The notes under the pieces are model-generated. The model ran no database searches. It was given only the letters and a program-made list of their open reading frames with translations, and was not told the origin of the DNA. Made by a program: the position numbers and the translations under genes. Source: JAYPHU01 sp964611435 (GTDB lineage Bacteria; Pseudomonadota; Alphaproteobacteria; Rhodospirillales; UBA2165). From it: a stretch of DNA of 64,000 bases. Each line of letters opens with the position of its first letter. Within the stretch, counting starts at the first letter, position 1. Shown here in pieces: positions 25,916 through 34,406 of this stretch. The stretch covers positions 1 to 64,000 of the forward strand of contig CAZSXT010000009.1 of the NCBI GenBank assembly GCA_964611435.1, given 5' to 3'.

Positions 25916-27228
25916 TGGAATGGTACGAAGCCTTCCTGATCATCATGGGCTCCCTGTTCGCGCTGATGTTCATCGGCATGCCGGTGGCGTTTGCCTTTCT
26001 GGTCGTCAATGTGGTTGGGGCGTATCTGTTCTTCGGCGGCCTTCCCGGCATGCTCCAGCTGGTCATCCAAGTTTCTGAATCTCTCAGCACATTCACGCTC
26101 GTGCCGGTAGCGCTCTTCCTGGTGATGGGCGAGATCATGTTTCATTCCGGCATCGGCTACAATCTGCTGGATGCCCTCGACAAATGGTTCGGCAGCCTGA
26201 AAGGGCGGCTGGCTCTGATGGCCGTCGGCGGCGGCGTGTTGTTCTCGGCCTTGACGGGCAACAGCATGGGCAGCATCGCCTTGTTGGGATCTTCCCTGGT
26301 ACCCGAAATGGAGAAACGGGGATACAAGAAGCCCATGTCACTGGGCCCGATTTTGGGCAGCGGCGGCTTGGCGATCATGATTCCGCCGAGCGGTCTCGCC
26401 GTGCTTTTGGGTGTGGTGGCGGAGCTGTCGATCGGCCGCATCCTGATCGCGATTATTCTGCCGGGTATTATCATGGCCGTGCTCTATACCCTCTATATTG
26501 TCGGCCGCTGCATCGTTGATCCGGACGTGGCACCGCCCTTTCAGGTCAAACACATTCCGCTTTCGGAAAAAATCAAGGTCACCGTGACGCAAATTCTGCC
26601 GGTGGGGTTCATCATCTTCATGGTGGTGGGTATTATCTTCGTCGGATGGGCGACGCCCAGCGAGTCTGCCGCGTCCGGTGCCTTGGCTACATTCCTGCTG
26701 GCCGCGGCTCAGGGCCGGATGAATTGGACCGTCTTCAAACGCGCGATTGTTGGCAGCCTGGAAATCTCGGTCATGCTGCTGTTGATCATCTCCGGGGCCC
26801 TGGCCTTTACGCAGATGCTGGCCTTCACCGGCGCGACGGAAGGCTTGGTCAACGTGGTGCTGGGCCTAAGCACCAGCCCGATGGTCGTTGTCGGATTGAT
26901 GATCGCCACGGTAATCCTGCTGGGCATGCTGATGAGCCCGGTGCCGATCATGCTGGTTACGTTGCCGGTGTTTATCCCGGTCGTCATGAAGCTCGGGTTT
27001 GATCCGATTTGGTTCTCGGTTCTCTACCTGATCGCGATCGAGACCGGATCCACCTCGCCGCCTTTCGGCGCCGGACTGTTCGTCATGAAGGGCGTGGCGC
27101 CTAAGGGCACGACGATGAGCGAAATTTACCGCGCGGCGATCCCGTTTTTAATCTGCGATGTTCTAGCTATTCTCATCGTGATGTTTTTTCCGGTCATCGT
27201 CTCCTGGCCGATAAGCTTGATGTCTTAA
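25915..27228 (+). CDS. TRAP transporter large permease DctM
   Basis: A 437-residue membrane protein with about twelve segments that uses the sodium gradient for solute uptake. Typical blocks are MFIGMPVAFAFLVVN, GGGVLFSALTGNSMGSIALL, ILGSGGLAIMIPPSGLAVLLG and the C-terminal ETGSTSPPFGAGLFVMKGVAP. It completes a full DctPQM system, with a Gfo/Idh oxidoreductase next. The substrate is unknown. Confidence 0.95.
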   Translation: MEWYEAFLIIMGSLFALMFIGMPVAFAFLVVNVVGAYLFFGGLPGMLQLVIQVSESLSTFTLVPVALFLVMGEIMFHSGIGYNLLDALDKWFGSLKGRLALMAVGGGVLFSALTGNSMGSIALLGSSLVPEMEKRGYKKPMSLGPILGSGGLAIMIPPSGLAVLLGVVAELSIGRILIAIILPGIIMAVLYTLYIVGRCIVDPDVAPPFQVKHIPLSEKIKVTVTQILPVGFIIFMVVGIIFVGWATPSESAASGALATFLLAAAQGRMNWTVFKRAIVGSLEISVMLLLIISGALAFTQMLAFTGATEGLVNVVLGLSTSPMVVVGLMIATVILLGMLMSPVPIMLVTLPVFIPVVMKLGFDPIWFSVLYLIAIETGSTSPPFGAGLFVMKGVAPKGTTMSEIYRAAIPFLICDVLAILIVMFFPVIVSWPISLMS

Positions 27229-27242
27229 AGCTGACCCCTCAG

Positions 27243-27431
27243 TCAATTGAGCTTGGTACGCGGCACCTGCCAGGCCTCAACGCTGCCGTGGCCGAGGGAT
27301 TCGATGAACTTGATCCCCCGGTGGGTGGCCTCGCAATAGTCCTCCGAGGCGATGACCTCGGTCTCCACGTCGTCCTCGATGATGTTCATTCTACCGACCA
27401 GCATGATCGGCGAGTCCTGGAACGCGTGCAT
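27243..27431 (-). CDS. small hypothetical protein, 62 residues
   Basis: Read from ATG at 27431, which has a strong GGAGG four bases upstream, this gives a 62-residue soluble acidic protein beginning MHAFQDSPIMLVGRMNIIED and ending SVEAWQVPRTKLN. I do not recognise a family. The codon pattern and ribosome site suggest it is real. It is divergent from the Gfo/Idh gene and convergent with dctM. Confidence 0.55.
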   Translation of the reverse strand: MHAFQDSPIMLVGRMNIIEDDVETEVIASEDYCEATHRGIKFIESLGHGSVEAWQVPRTKLN

Positions 27432-27581
27432 GGCGCCTCCTTCATTCGAGCGGTTGTCATTGTCCCAGTGTCTATGCAGGGGCCAGAGAGCCGTTTCGGA
27501 GACGACGGCGGATAATGTTTGCGATTTCTTCTCCAGACGATAAGTAGAGGGCCGATTTGTACCGGGAAGAGAGACAGAACC

Positions 27582-28580
27582 ATGTTGAACACGGCTATCG
27601 TCGGGCTGGGCTGGTGGGGCCGCCATATCGTCGAGACCCTGCAGGGAAAAAGCGACAAAATCAGCTTTTCCCGAGGCGTTGATTTAGATTTGGAGGCGGC
27701 GGAGCGGTTTGCCCGGGTTCACAAGCTGACAATGTCCGACAATCTGCAAGAGGCGCTGGCCGATGACGAGGTGCAGGCGGTGATCCTGGCCACGCCACAT
27801 TCACTGCATGAAGAGCAGATCATCGCCTCGGCGAACGCCGGCAAGCATGTGTTCTGCGAAAAGCCCCTGGCGCTGAACAAGGCCAGCGCGGAGCGGAGCG
27901 TCGCGGCCTGCGAAAAAGCTGAGGTGGTCTTAGGTCTGGGTCACGAACGCCGGTTCGAGCCCGCTATGGTCAAAATCCGGGAATTGGTGAAGACCGGCTT
28001 GCTGGGCGAGATCATGCACGTGGAGTCCGCTTTTTCTCATGACAAGCTGGCTAATATGCCGGCCGACAATTGGCGGATTTCCAAGACCGAGTCTCCCGGC
28101 GCGGCGATGACCGCCACCGGCATCCACATTACCGATGCCTACGCCAATATGTTCGGCCCCGTGGACGAGGTGTTCGCCATGACCGCCACTCGCAATCCGG
28201 CCAACGCCAATGGGGATGTGCTGTCGTTCCAGGTCCGGTTTAAAAGCGGGGCGACGGGGTATTTCAGCAGCATCCTGGAAACGCCGCTTTATATGCGGTT
28301 CTGCGTTTACGGCTCCAAGGGCTGGATCGAGGCCAAGGATTTCCACCATCCGAGCGAGCCCGGCCCAACTTATGTGTATATGAGCAAGAAGGAAGGCGTG
28401 GTGGATTCCGGCACCTATGAATGGGCGGACACGGTCAAACTGAATATCGAGGCCTGGGCCGCGGCGGCGCTCGGCGGCGATCCATACCCTTTCACCACGG
28501 AAGAAAAGATCGAAAACATCGCCATTTTCGAGGCCATCTGCCAGTCGGCGGAAACCGGCCAGCCGGTCAAGCTGAGCTAG
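27582..28580 (+). CDS. Gfo/Idh/MocA family oxidoreductase
   Basis: A 332-residue NAD(P)-dependent dehydrogenase, usually acting on a sugar, cyclitol or sugar acid. The Rossmann turn is VGLGWWG (residues 7-13), and the catalytic Lys is in GKHVFCEKPLALN (about residue 94). The active-site His is within TGIHITDAYANMFG. ATG 27582 is chosen because the family start NTAIVGLG follows directly. It is one of three Gfo/Idh genes in the window and stands 294 bp before the M24 gene. Confidence 0.92.
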   Translation: MLNTAIVGLGWWGRHIVETLQGKSDKISFSRGVDLDLEAAERFARVHKLTMSDNLQEALADDEVQAVILATPHSLHEEQIIASANAGKHVFCEKPLALNKASAERSVAACEKAEVVLGLGHERRFEPAMVKIRELVKTGLLGEIMHVESAFSHDKLANMPADNWRISKTESPGAAMTATGIHITDAYANMFGPVDEVFAMTATRNPANANGDVLSFQVRFKSGATGYFSSILETPLYMRFCVYGSKGWIEAKDFHHPSEPGPTYVYMSKKEGVVDSGTYEWADTVKLNIEAWAAAALGGDPYPFTTEEKIENIAIFEAICQSAETGQPVKLS

Positions 28581-28753
28581 GGTTCGGCCATCGTCGCTGG
28601 CACGGGCCAAATGGTGCGTAGCATTCCTGTCCGCTTCTGTCCCCGGTCACGGCATTAATTTCGGCGGAATTCAGGCGTTTTTCGGCCGCGTCAAGGCCGG
28701 GTGACGGGCGGGAAAAACCTGCTTGATTCCCCTAGCCGAGTACTCTACTGATT

Positions 28754-28767
28754 GTCTTCTATAAGAC
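28754..28767. promoter_or_regulatory. operator palindrome GTCTTCTATAAGAC
   Basis: An imperfect 14-bp palindrome upstream of the leader frame and M24 gene. Its reverse complement, GTCTTATAGAAGAC, matches the site before tctC at 13 of 14 positions. It is a member of the TCTTMTAKAAGA set, proposed to be bound by the GntR protein encoded at 56334-57119. Confidence 0.65.
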
Positions 28768-28785
28768 CTTGGGGGAACAGTCCAA

Positions 28786-28875
28786 ATGCACCATGGCCAA
28801 ATACACCTTGGCCAAAAACACTTTGGAATGTACCGTTTCCTTTGGGGGGATTTTTTAGTTCTAGGAGGTAGTTAA
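28786..28875 (+). CDS. putative 29-residue leader peptide upstream of the M24 gene
   Basis: ATG at 28786 has GGGGGA nine bases upstream. The frame reads MHHGQIHLGQKHFGMYRFLW and then nine more residues, ending in TAA that overlaps the M24 ATG by one base (TAATG). The N-terminal part comes from three imperfect 15-nt repeats (CACCATGGCCAAATA, CACCTTGGCCAAAAA, CACTTTGGAATG). It may couple translation of the downstream gene or sense something. It could also be fortuitous. Confidence 0.4.
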   Translation: MHHGQIHLGQKHFGMYRFLWGDFLVLGGS

Positions 28876-30128
28876 TGTCCGCTGGTACAGCAAATTTTGG
28901 TATTACAGGCGTTGATTGGCAGGAACGGGTCAACTGGGACCGGTTGCGCAAGCATCGCATTGAGCGCGCCCGCCAAAAAATGAAAGAGCACGGCCTCGGC
29001 GCCCTGCTTGTGATGTACGATGAAAACGTCCGTTACATCACCAGCACCCTGACGCCAGGCTGGAACCGGCTGAAGCCCGGTCTGCGTTACGCGATGCTGT
29101 GTGGCGACGGCGATCCGATCCTGTTCGAACAGGGCGATATCGGCGTGCAGATCGAAGCCCACGCCCCGTGGATTCCGCCGGAAAACATCCGCTACTCCTA
29201 CGCTTGGATCAAAGGCGCCGCCGGCCCGGCCGCGCAGGCGCAGGTGAAAAAGTTCGTCGATGCGGCGAAGTATGAAATGAAGCGTCATGGCGTTGAAGGC
29301 GAAAAGCTCGGCGTCGACTTCATCGACATCAACATGCTGGCCGCGTTCGAGGCCGAGGGCATTACCTGGGCGGACGGCATGTCCCCGATGATGGAAGCCC
29401 GCGCTGTCAAGAATAAGGACGAGCATGAAATCATGCGGATCGTCGGCGCCATTGGCGACGCGGCGCACTGGGAATGCATGAAGTTCCTGAAGCCCGGAAT
29501 CACCGAAAACCAGGTGACCGCGCACATCATGGAATTCCTGTACAACATCCCCGGCATGGAAGACGTCGAGGACGTGATCGTGTCCTCCGGCCCGAACACC
29601 TGGCCGAACTGGCGGAACTTCTCTGACCGGATTATTCAGCCCGGCGAAATCGTGTTCATGGATTTGGCTGCGCTGACCTGGAACGGCTACAAGTCCTGCT
29701 ACTACCGCACCTACTGCGTTGGCGGCAATCCGAGCCAGGAGCAGAAAGATTACTACGCGAAGGCCCTGGATTGGCTGCAAGCCTCCATCGATGCAGTGAA
29801 GCCGGGCGCCACCACCAAGGAAATCGCCGAAAAGTGGCCGTCCGCCAAGGACATCTGGGGCTACGAGGAAGAAGACCAAGCCGCCGCCAACCTGTGGGGC
29901 CACGGTCTGGGTCTTGCTCAGTACGACCCGCCGGTGATCTCCCGCATCTGGTCTCTCGATCACCCGATCGAGATCCAGGAAGGCATGGTCTTCGCGCTGG
30001 AAACGCAACACGGCAAGCCGCTTGAATGGGGCGTGCGGATCGAGGAAATGGTCATCGTGCACGAGAACGAGACCGAGTTGATCACGCACTTCCCGATTGA
30101 TCGGATTATGCCGGTCGACGTCGTTTAA
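28875..30128 (+). CDS. M24 (pita-bread) family protein, metal site altered; creatinase/Xaa-Pro peptidase-like
   Basis: A 417-residue protein with an N-terminal creatinase-like domain (about 20-190) and a C-terminal pita-bread fold. Canonical M24 metal ligands are Asp, Asp, His, Glu, Glu. Here the first Asp (VFMDLAALTW), His (LWGHGLGLAQ) and both Glu (FALETQHG, VRIEEMVIV) remain. The second Asp is replaced by Cys in GYKSCYYRT. This points to a hydrolase or lyase other than a dinuclear-metal aminopeptidase, as with creatinase or DddP relatives. GGAGG lies just before the ATG. An operator and leader frame precede it, and a strong terminator follows. Confidence 0.88.
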   Translation: MSAGTANFGITGVDWQERVNWDRLRKHRIERARQKMKEHGLGALLVMYDENVRYITSTLTPGWNRLKPGLRYAMLCGDGDPILFEQGDIGVQIEAHAPWIPPENIRYSYAWIKGAAGPAAQAQVKKFVDAAKYEMKRHGVEGEKLGVDFIDINMLAAFEAEGITWADGMSPMMEARAVKNKDEHEIMRIVGAIGDAAHWECMKFLKPGITENQVTAHIMEFLYNIPGMEDVEDVIVSSGPNTWPNWRNFSDRIIQPGEIVFMDLAALTWNGYKSCYYRTYCVGGNPSQEQKDYYAKALDWLQASIDAVKPGATTKEIAEKWPSAKDIWGYEEEDQAAANLWGHGLGLAQYDPPVISRIWSLDHPIEIQEGMVFALETQHGKPLEWGVRIEEMVIVHENETELITHFPIDRIMPVDVV

Positions 30129-30143
30129 GTCGGCTAAAGGTTT

Positions 30144-30177
30144 GGGGACGCGTACCTGGTGCGCGTCCCTTTGCTTT
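30144..30177 (+). terminator. intrinsic terminator after the M24 gene
   Basis: GGGACGCG (30144-30151) and CGCGTCCC (30161-30168) form a perfect 8-bp stem with a 9-base loop, followed by TTTGCTTTT. It lies 15 bp past the stop codon. Confidence 0.85.
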
Positions 30178-30199
30178 TCGGGCTTGTAAAGCCACTGTG

Positions 30200-30290
30200 A
30201 TCGTCATGCGCGGGCTCGTCCCGCGTGTCCATGTTCTCCGGTAAGGTGGACCCGCGGAACAAGTCTGCGAGTGACGAAAAGTAAGAGCCG
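30200..30290. repeat. short repeat copy
   Basis: GTCATGCGCGGGCTCGTCCC starts a fragment of the recurring GTCATGCGCGG...CCGCG module, followed by GGACCCGCGGAACAAGTC. It lies between the M24 terminator and the PEP-synthase-like gene. Confidence 0.5.
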
Positions 30291-30330
30291 GTCCTAGTAT
30301 CGAAAATTGAATCCCTTGGGAGACGGAGCC

Positions 30331-31617
30331 ATGTCTCAACTCGTTGTACCTCTGATGTCGCCGGACGCGGCGAACCCCGATTTGTTCGGCCCCAAGGCGG
30401 CCAATCAGGCGGCGTTGGGCCAGGCCGGCCTGCCGATCCCCGACGGGTTCGCGGTCAGTTCGGAGGCTTACCGGGCGCAGTTGCAGGCCAACGGCCTGCG
30501 CGAACTGATCGCCAAGCTGCCGCAGGCCGATTTGCACGAGGCGCGGCTGCTGACCAATGAAATCCGGCTGCGCATGTTCGATCGCGACATGGTCGACGAG
30601 GTCAAGGAGCCGCTGTTGGCCGCCCGCCAGGAATTGGCTGATCGGTCCGACACGCCTTTGGTGGTTCGCTCCAGCGCCCTGGTCGAGGACCGAGAAGGCT
30701 CCAGCTTTGCCGGCCAGTTTGAAAGCTTTTTGGGGCTCGCCGACGAAAACGAGTTCATTACCGCTGTGCGCGCCTGTTGGGCGGCGTTGTGGTCGGTGCG
30801 CGCGCTCCGTTATATGGCGGCCAACAGCATTGATCCGTCCGACACGGCTATGTCGCTTTTGGTGCAGCCCCTCATCGATGCGGAGAGCTCCGGCGGCGGG
30901 CTCAGCGTCACCGCCAATGGCGGCTCCATCCTCAGCGCCACCTGGGGCCTAGGCGAAGCCATTGCCCAGGGTGAAGTGGTGCCGGACCGATATGAATTAA
31001 ATGCCGCCGGCGAGATCACCCATGTGGATTTGGGCCGCAAGACCCACAAGGTCGGTTGCCATCTGCACGATGCCCAACCCACCGCCAAGGTCGATAAGGA
31101 ATTGGTCGGGGAACGCTGCCTCAACGATGAACAGGTGCTGGAACTTTACGGCTATATGAAACAGGCCGAAGCCATGATCGGCATGCAGGCGGAAATCGAA
31201 TGGGCCCGCGACAAGAAGGGCTTCAAGATGCTGCAGGTCCGCCCGCTCCAGATGGAGCAGGAGGACAATATGCCGGAACGCTGGTCCAACCGGCCGGGCC
31301 TGCGCGGCCATCCCGCCGGCATCGGCTGGGGTTCCGGCCGGGCCTGTGTGATCAACTGCGAATGCGAAATCAGCCGCGTGGCGCCGGGCGATATCCTGGT
31401 GACCCATGTGGCCGGCCCGTCGCTCAGCCAGATACTGCCCATGGTGTCGGGCGTGGTGGCGGAGCTCGGCGGCTCCACCTCGCACTTGGCCTCATTGGCC
31501 CGCGAACGGGGCATCCCCATGGTCCTTGGCGTGCAGGACGCGACCCAGACCATCCCCGACGGCTCCCAAGTCGCCGTCGACGGCGTGGCCGGTATCGTCA
31601 AATGGATGGAGCAGTAG
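30331..31617 (+). CDS. two-domain PEP synthase-like protein (ATP-binding plus phospho-His domain)
   Basis: A 428-residue protein with the N-terminal PPDK/PEP-synthase ATP-binding domain (about residues 15-315: FGPKAANQAALGQAGLPIPDG, LVVRSSALVEDREGSSFAGQ, EIEWARDKKGFKMLQVRP). The mobile phosphohistidine domain carries the catalytic His in GGSTSHLASLARERGIP (His385). The C-terminal PEP/pyruvate-binding TIM barrel of full-length enzymes is missing. It could phosphorylate a small substrate, as rifampin or phenylphosphate-type kinases do with separate modules. ATG 30331 follows GGGAGACGGAG. Confidence 0.85.
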   Translation: MSQLVVPLMSPDAANPDLFGPKAANQAALGQAGLPIPDGFAVSSEAYRAQLQANGLRELIAKLPQADLHEARLLTNEIRLRMFDRDMVDEVKEPLLAARQELADRSDTPLVVRSSALVEDREGSSFAGQFESFLGLADENEFITAVRACWAALWSVRALRYMAANSIDPSDTAMSLLVQPLIDAESSGGGLSVTANGGSILSATWGLGEAIAQGEVVPDRYELNAAGEITHVDLGRKTHKVGCHLHDAQPTAKVDKELVGERCLNDEQVLELYGYMKQAEAMIGMQAEIEWARDKKGFKMLQVRPLQMEQEDNMPERWSNRPGLRGHPAGIGWGSGRACVINCECEISRVAPGDILVTHVAGPSLSQILPMVSGVVAELGGSTSHLASLARERGIPMVLGVQDATQTIPDGSQVAVDGVAGIVKWMEQ

Positions 31618-32044
31618 GCTCTTTCGACAAAAACTTGATCAGCCGGGTGCTCAGGGCCAGGGAGACGTAAACGGCGACCACGGCGAAGCCGAATTTTGCC
31701 CCGTGCCAGAAAAGCCAAGTCGGAATCGCATCCGGAACGGCCCTTGCTGGATCAAGACCGATCAGGATAACACTCCCACCAAATACCACAAAAGCCGAAG
31801 TGGCCAGCGCCAGCACCGCGCCTATTAAGCGTGGTAAAACCGGTGCTTCGCTAACCCAGATCATCCAAAGGATAGCGGGGCAAATGGTAAACCCGTCAAT
31901 AATCGGTCCGAAAACGGGTGGCGGTAGAGCCACCGTTGGGGCAGAAAAGAAAACAAAAACCTCGATCGCAAGCCCGATAACGAATGCGACCGGGATCACC
32001 AAAATCGACAAAACAGCCTTGGGTAACAGAGCGCTATTCATCAC
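31598..32044 (-). CDS. hypothetical four-helix membrane protein
   Basis: A 148-residue protein with four hydrophobic segments (about residues 10-35, 45-65, 72-98 and 112-135). No family motif is recognised. Its last 20 bp overlap the end of the convergent PEP-synthase-like gene. The stop region encodes STRLIKFLSKEP. Confidence 0.6.
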   Translation of the reverse strand: MMNSALLPKAVLSILVIPVAFVIGLAIEVFVFFSAPTVALPPPVFGPIIDGFTICPAILWMIWVSEAPVLPRLIGAVLALATSAFVVFGGSVILIGLDPARAVPDAIPTWLFWHGAKFGFAVVAVYVSLALSTRLIKFLSKEPTAPSI

Positions 32045-32440
32045 CGATGTTTAACCTGTGAAGCAGAGGCTGGAAAGATGGGAACCATGCAACCCGTATC
32101 CATGGACCCCCGAGGCTTGGCCTCAATCAAAATTGAGCCCAACTCAGGGGCGACGCAAAATAGGACGCCTGGAGAACAGTAACTCCCCTTCGTGAACTTC
32201 GTGTTCTTTGTGGTGAATATTTTTGACGGTCACGCGCGGGCTTGATCCGCGTACACCCCCACCCGCGTTGTCCGTCTCCGCCGGACTCCGCACCCTCCCC
32301 CGTAACGGGGGAGGGGAATTAGCTGCGGACTTGCAATTAAATCGCCTTCCCCCCTCGCGGGGGAAGGTGGCCCGAAGGGCCGGATGGGGGGCGCAGAGAT
32401 ACACAAGTCAGGCCCGTGGATGATCAATTGCTGGTTTGGC
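32045..32440. repeat. intergenic repeat island 5
   Basis: No gene is evident. It holds CCCCCGAGGCTTGG...TCAGGGGCGACGC (about 32105-32156), CTTCGTGAACTTCGTGTTC (about 32190), GCGCGGGCTTGATCCGCG (about 32232), CCTCCCCCGTAACGGGGGAG (about 32293) and CCTTCCCCCCTCGCGGGGG (about 32346), then half of the CCCGTGGATGA module. It adjoins the 3' end of the zinc-ribbon gene. Confidence 0.75.
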
Positions 32441-32659
32441 TCAAGCCGCGCAGTGCAGGGCGGCGCGCTGGCAGTCGGGGCAGATGGTGCCGTTGGGGGT
32501 CGAGGGTTCGAACGCGGCATGACACTTGAAACAGTACTGACGCACCCGGCGGTCGGTCTTGCGCCGGTCCGGGCCGTTGTCACGGGCTTCTTCGCGCCGG
32601 TCGTCGTCAGCGCGCCGGTCGCTCTTCCGCCGCTCATTACCGTCCCAAGTATCGGTCAT
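32441..32659 (-). CDS. small zinc-ribbon protein with charged N-terminus
   Basis: A 72-residue protein. The first 38 residues are rich in Arg and Asp (NERRKSDRRADDDRR, GPDRRKTDRR), resembling disordered nucleic-acid-binding tails. The C-terminal half has two CxxC knuckles, YCFKCHAAF and TICPDCQRA, expected to bind zinc. Function is unknown. It is flanked on both sides by repeat islands. Confidence 0.65.
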   Translation of the reverse strand: MTDTWDGNERRKSDRRADDDRREEARDNGPDRRKTDRRVRQYCFKCHAAFEPSTPNGTICPDCQRAALHCAA

Positions 32660-33014
32660 GTCTTGTCCTCATCGGTATGTCGGTTTTCCCGCGTGAATGA
32701 CATGTGGGGCCGCCCCGCCTGAATTCAAGGGATAGGGAAGGGCTGCCCCTCCCTCATCGCGTCATCCCCGGCCCGCGAAGCGGTTGTCGGGGAACCATGC
32801 AACCGATGCCCGTGGCCCCCCGAGACTTGGCCTCAATCAAAATTGAGCCCAACCTGCCTCCGCCGAAGCGGAGCCTCGGCTTCGCGCAGGCAGGCTCGGG
32901 GGCGACGCAAAATAGGACGGGCTGGAGAACAGTAACTCCCGTTCGTGAACTTCGCGTACTTTGTGGTTTGAATTGGCTGTAAAAGAGCCGCGGCACGCGC
33001 GGCTAATAGATTTT
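32660..33014. repeat. intergenic repeat island 6
   Basis: No gene is seen. It includes GTCATCCCCGGCCCGCGAAG with GTTGTCGGGG, CCCCCCGAGACTTGGCCTCA with GCTCGGGGGCGACGC (about 32760-32910), and CGTGAACTTCGCGTACTTTG (about 32944). It abuts the 3' end of the periplasmic protein gene at 33015. Confidence 0.7.
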
Positions 33015-33422
33015 TCACCCGACCGGTAATCGGTTCTCCGGCTGGCGCTCGCTCATAACTTCCGAGCCGTCCGCCAGGTTCAAGAGTTTCACCTGATCGC
33101 CGTCGCGGGTGAGGCGATAGGTCACCGGCTTGAAAGTCACCGTGTCGTACTCCAGATGCAGGATATTGTCTTTGGACAGGGTCCAGTTGCCGGTCTCGAT
33201 CTGGCACGGGAAATACCAATCAAAGGTGCCGAACCGGCCAAAATAGATGGCGTTGTTGCCGCCCTGCTTGTCTGTATAAAGCAACGTGTGTTCGGTCAGG
33301 AAATTCTTGATCTTGCCCTGATAGTCCCCCTGGTAGTCCTTGGCCGCCTCATCGGCAGGTGCCGGACTTGCGCCCAGGAAAGCAAGGATCGATATCACGG
33401 CAAAAACGCTGACGAGGCGCAT
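33015..33422 (-). CDS. hypothetical secreted protein
   Basis: A 135-residue protein with a clear signal peptide (RLVSVFAVISILAFLGASPAPA, cleavage near ADEAA). The mature part is beta-rich, with repeated aromatic residues (NNAIYFGRFGTFDWYFPCQI, ILHLEYDTVTFKPVTYRL), and may form a small barrel or lipocalin-like sheet. No family is recognised. It is probably periplasmic and a single gene. Confidence 0.65.
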   Translation of the reverse strand: MRLVSVFAVISILAFLGASPAPADEAAKDYQGDYQGKIKNFLTEHTLLYTDKQGGNNAIYFGRFGTFDWYFPCQIETGNWTLSKDNILHLEYDTVTFKPVTYRLTRDGDQVKLLNLADGSEVMSERQPENRLPVG

Positions 33423-33662
33423 TTAAGTGCTCCTATAAAATTCTAAACATAGTTTAGGTCAATCTGCGGCTAAATCCTAGCCGGTTCCTGATCACAAGAC
33501 CGCTAACCGGGGGTGTGCGGGGTTGAGGAATCTGCCACCCGGCCGCCGCCCGCACCGGACTTTTCAGGCCGTCAAAAATATTTCGACGGAGTGATCCGCC
33601 GCCGGCGTTTAGCTGTTTGGATATCGATATCCACTTTGCCTTTGACATAGTGGAGACCAACA

Positions 33663-34232
33663 ATGACCAAAAGAAACAAAATCATTCTCGCGTCCAGCGT
33701 AGCCTTGGGCGTTTTGGTGCTGGCCGTCTTCGCCGGCACGGGCGTCGCGCAAATGATGCACCAGAAGCGTGTGGACAAAATTCATGCCGCTGCCGGAGAG
33801 GATACCTCTGACGGTGTTTATGGCGGCGATCATCGCGGCGGATTTATGAAAGCCCGTTACGGCCGGCACGGCGGCGGCCATCATCGTGGTGGACGCTTTT
33901 TTGAAACGTTCGACACGAACGAAGACGGCAAGCTGACCCAAACCGAAGTCGATGCGGCCCGCAAGGACCGGTTCGACAAGTTCGATGCGAACAAGGACGG
34001 CAAGCTCACCCTTGTTGAATATGAGAAACTCTGGCTCGACGCCATGCGTGAGCGGATGGTGGACCGGTTCCAACATCACGACGCTGACGGCGATGCCTCG
34101 GTGACCCTTGGTGAATTCCAGAAGCGTTTCACCAAAATAGTTCAACGCCTCGATGATGACGGTGACGGGATCATCACCCGCAAGGAATTGCGGGACCGGT
34201 TCCAACGCCATCGGGAACATCGTTCCCGGTAA
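33663..34232 (+). CDS. secreted or membrane-anchored EF-hand calcium-binding protein
   Basis: A 189-residue protein with an N-terminal signal or anchor helix (IILASSVALGVLVLAVFAGT), a His/Gly-rich linker (YGRHGGGHHRGG), and four EF-hand loops: DTNEDGKLTQTE, DANKDGKLTLVE, DADGDASVTLGE and DDDGDGIITRKE. The loops keep Asp at positions 1, 3 and 5 in most cases and Glu at 12. The His-rich linker could bind other metals. It is a calcium sensor or buffer in the periplasm of unknown purpose, transcribed alone with its own terminator. Confidence 0.88.
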   Translation: MTKRNKIILASSVALGVLVLAVFAGTGVAQMMHQKRVDKIHAAAGEDTSDGVYGGDHRGGFMKARYGRHGGGHHRGGRFFETFDTNEDGKLTQTEVDAARKDRFDKFDANKDGKLTLVEYEKLWLDAMRERMVDRFQHHDADGDASVTLGEFQKRFTKIVQRLDDDGDGIITRKELRDRFQRHREHRSR

Positions 34233-34278
34233 GAGCCCCCTGAACACACGTAATGTGTGGTCATCGATAGGCGCATAG

Positions 34279-34320
34279 CGGCCTGCCAACAATTTCCCCG
34301 ATTGTGGCAGGCCGTTTTTT
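34279..34320 (+). terminator. intrinsic terminator after the EF-hand gene
   Basis: CGGCCTGCC-A-ACAAT pairs with ATTGT-GGCAGGCCG (one bulged A, loop TTTCCCCG-type), followed by six T at 34315-34320. This is the strongest terminator in the window. Confidence 0.9.
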
Positions 34321-34406
34321 CACTACGCGAAAAATCCAAATTTTACTTTGGCCTCCTGTGGAGGAACGCCCTAACGTTCCCGGCACATCATTGGGAGGAC
34401 AATACC

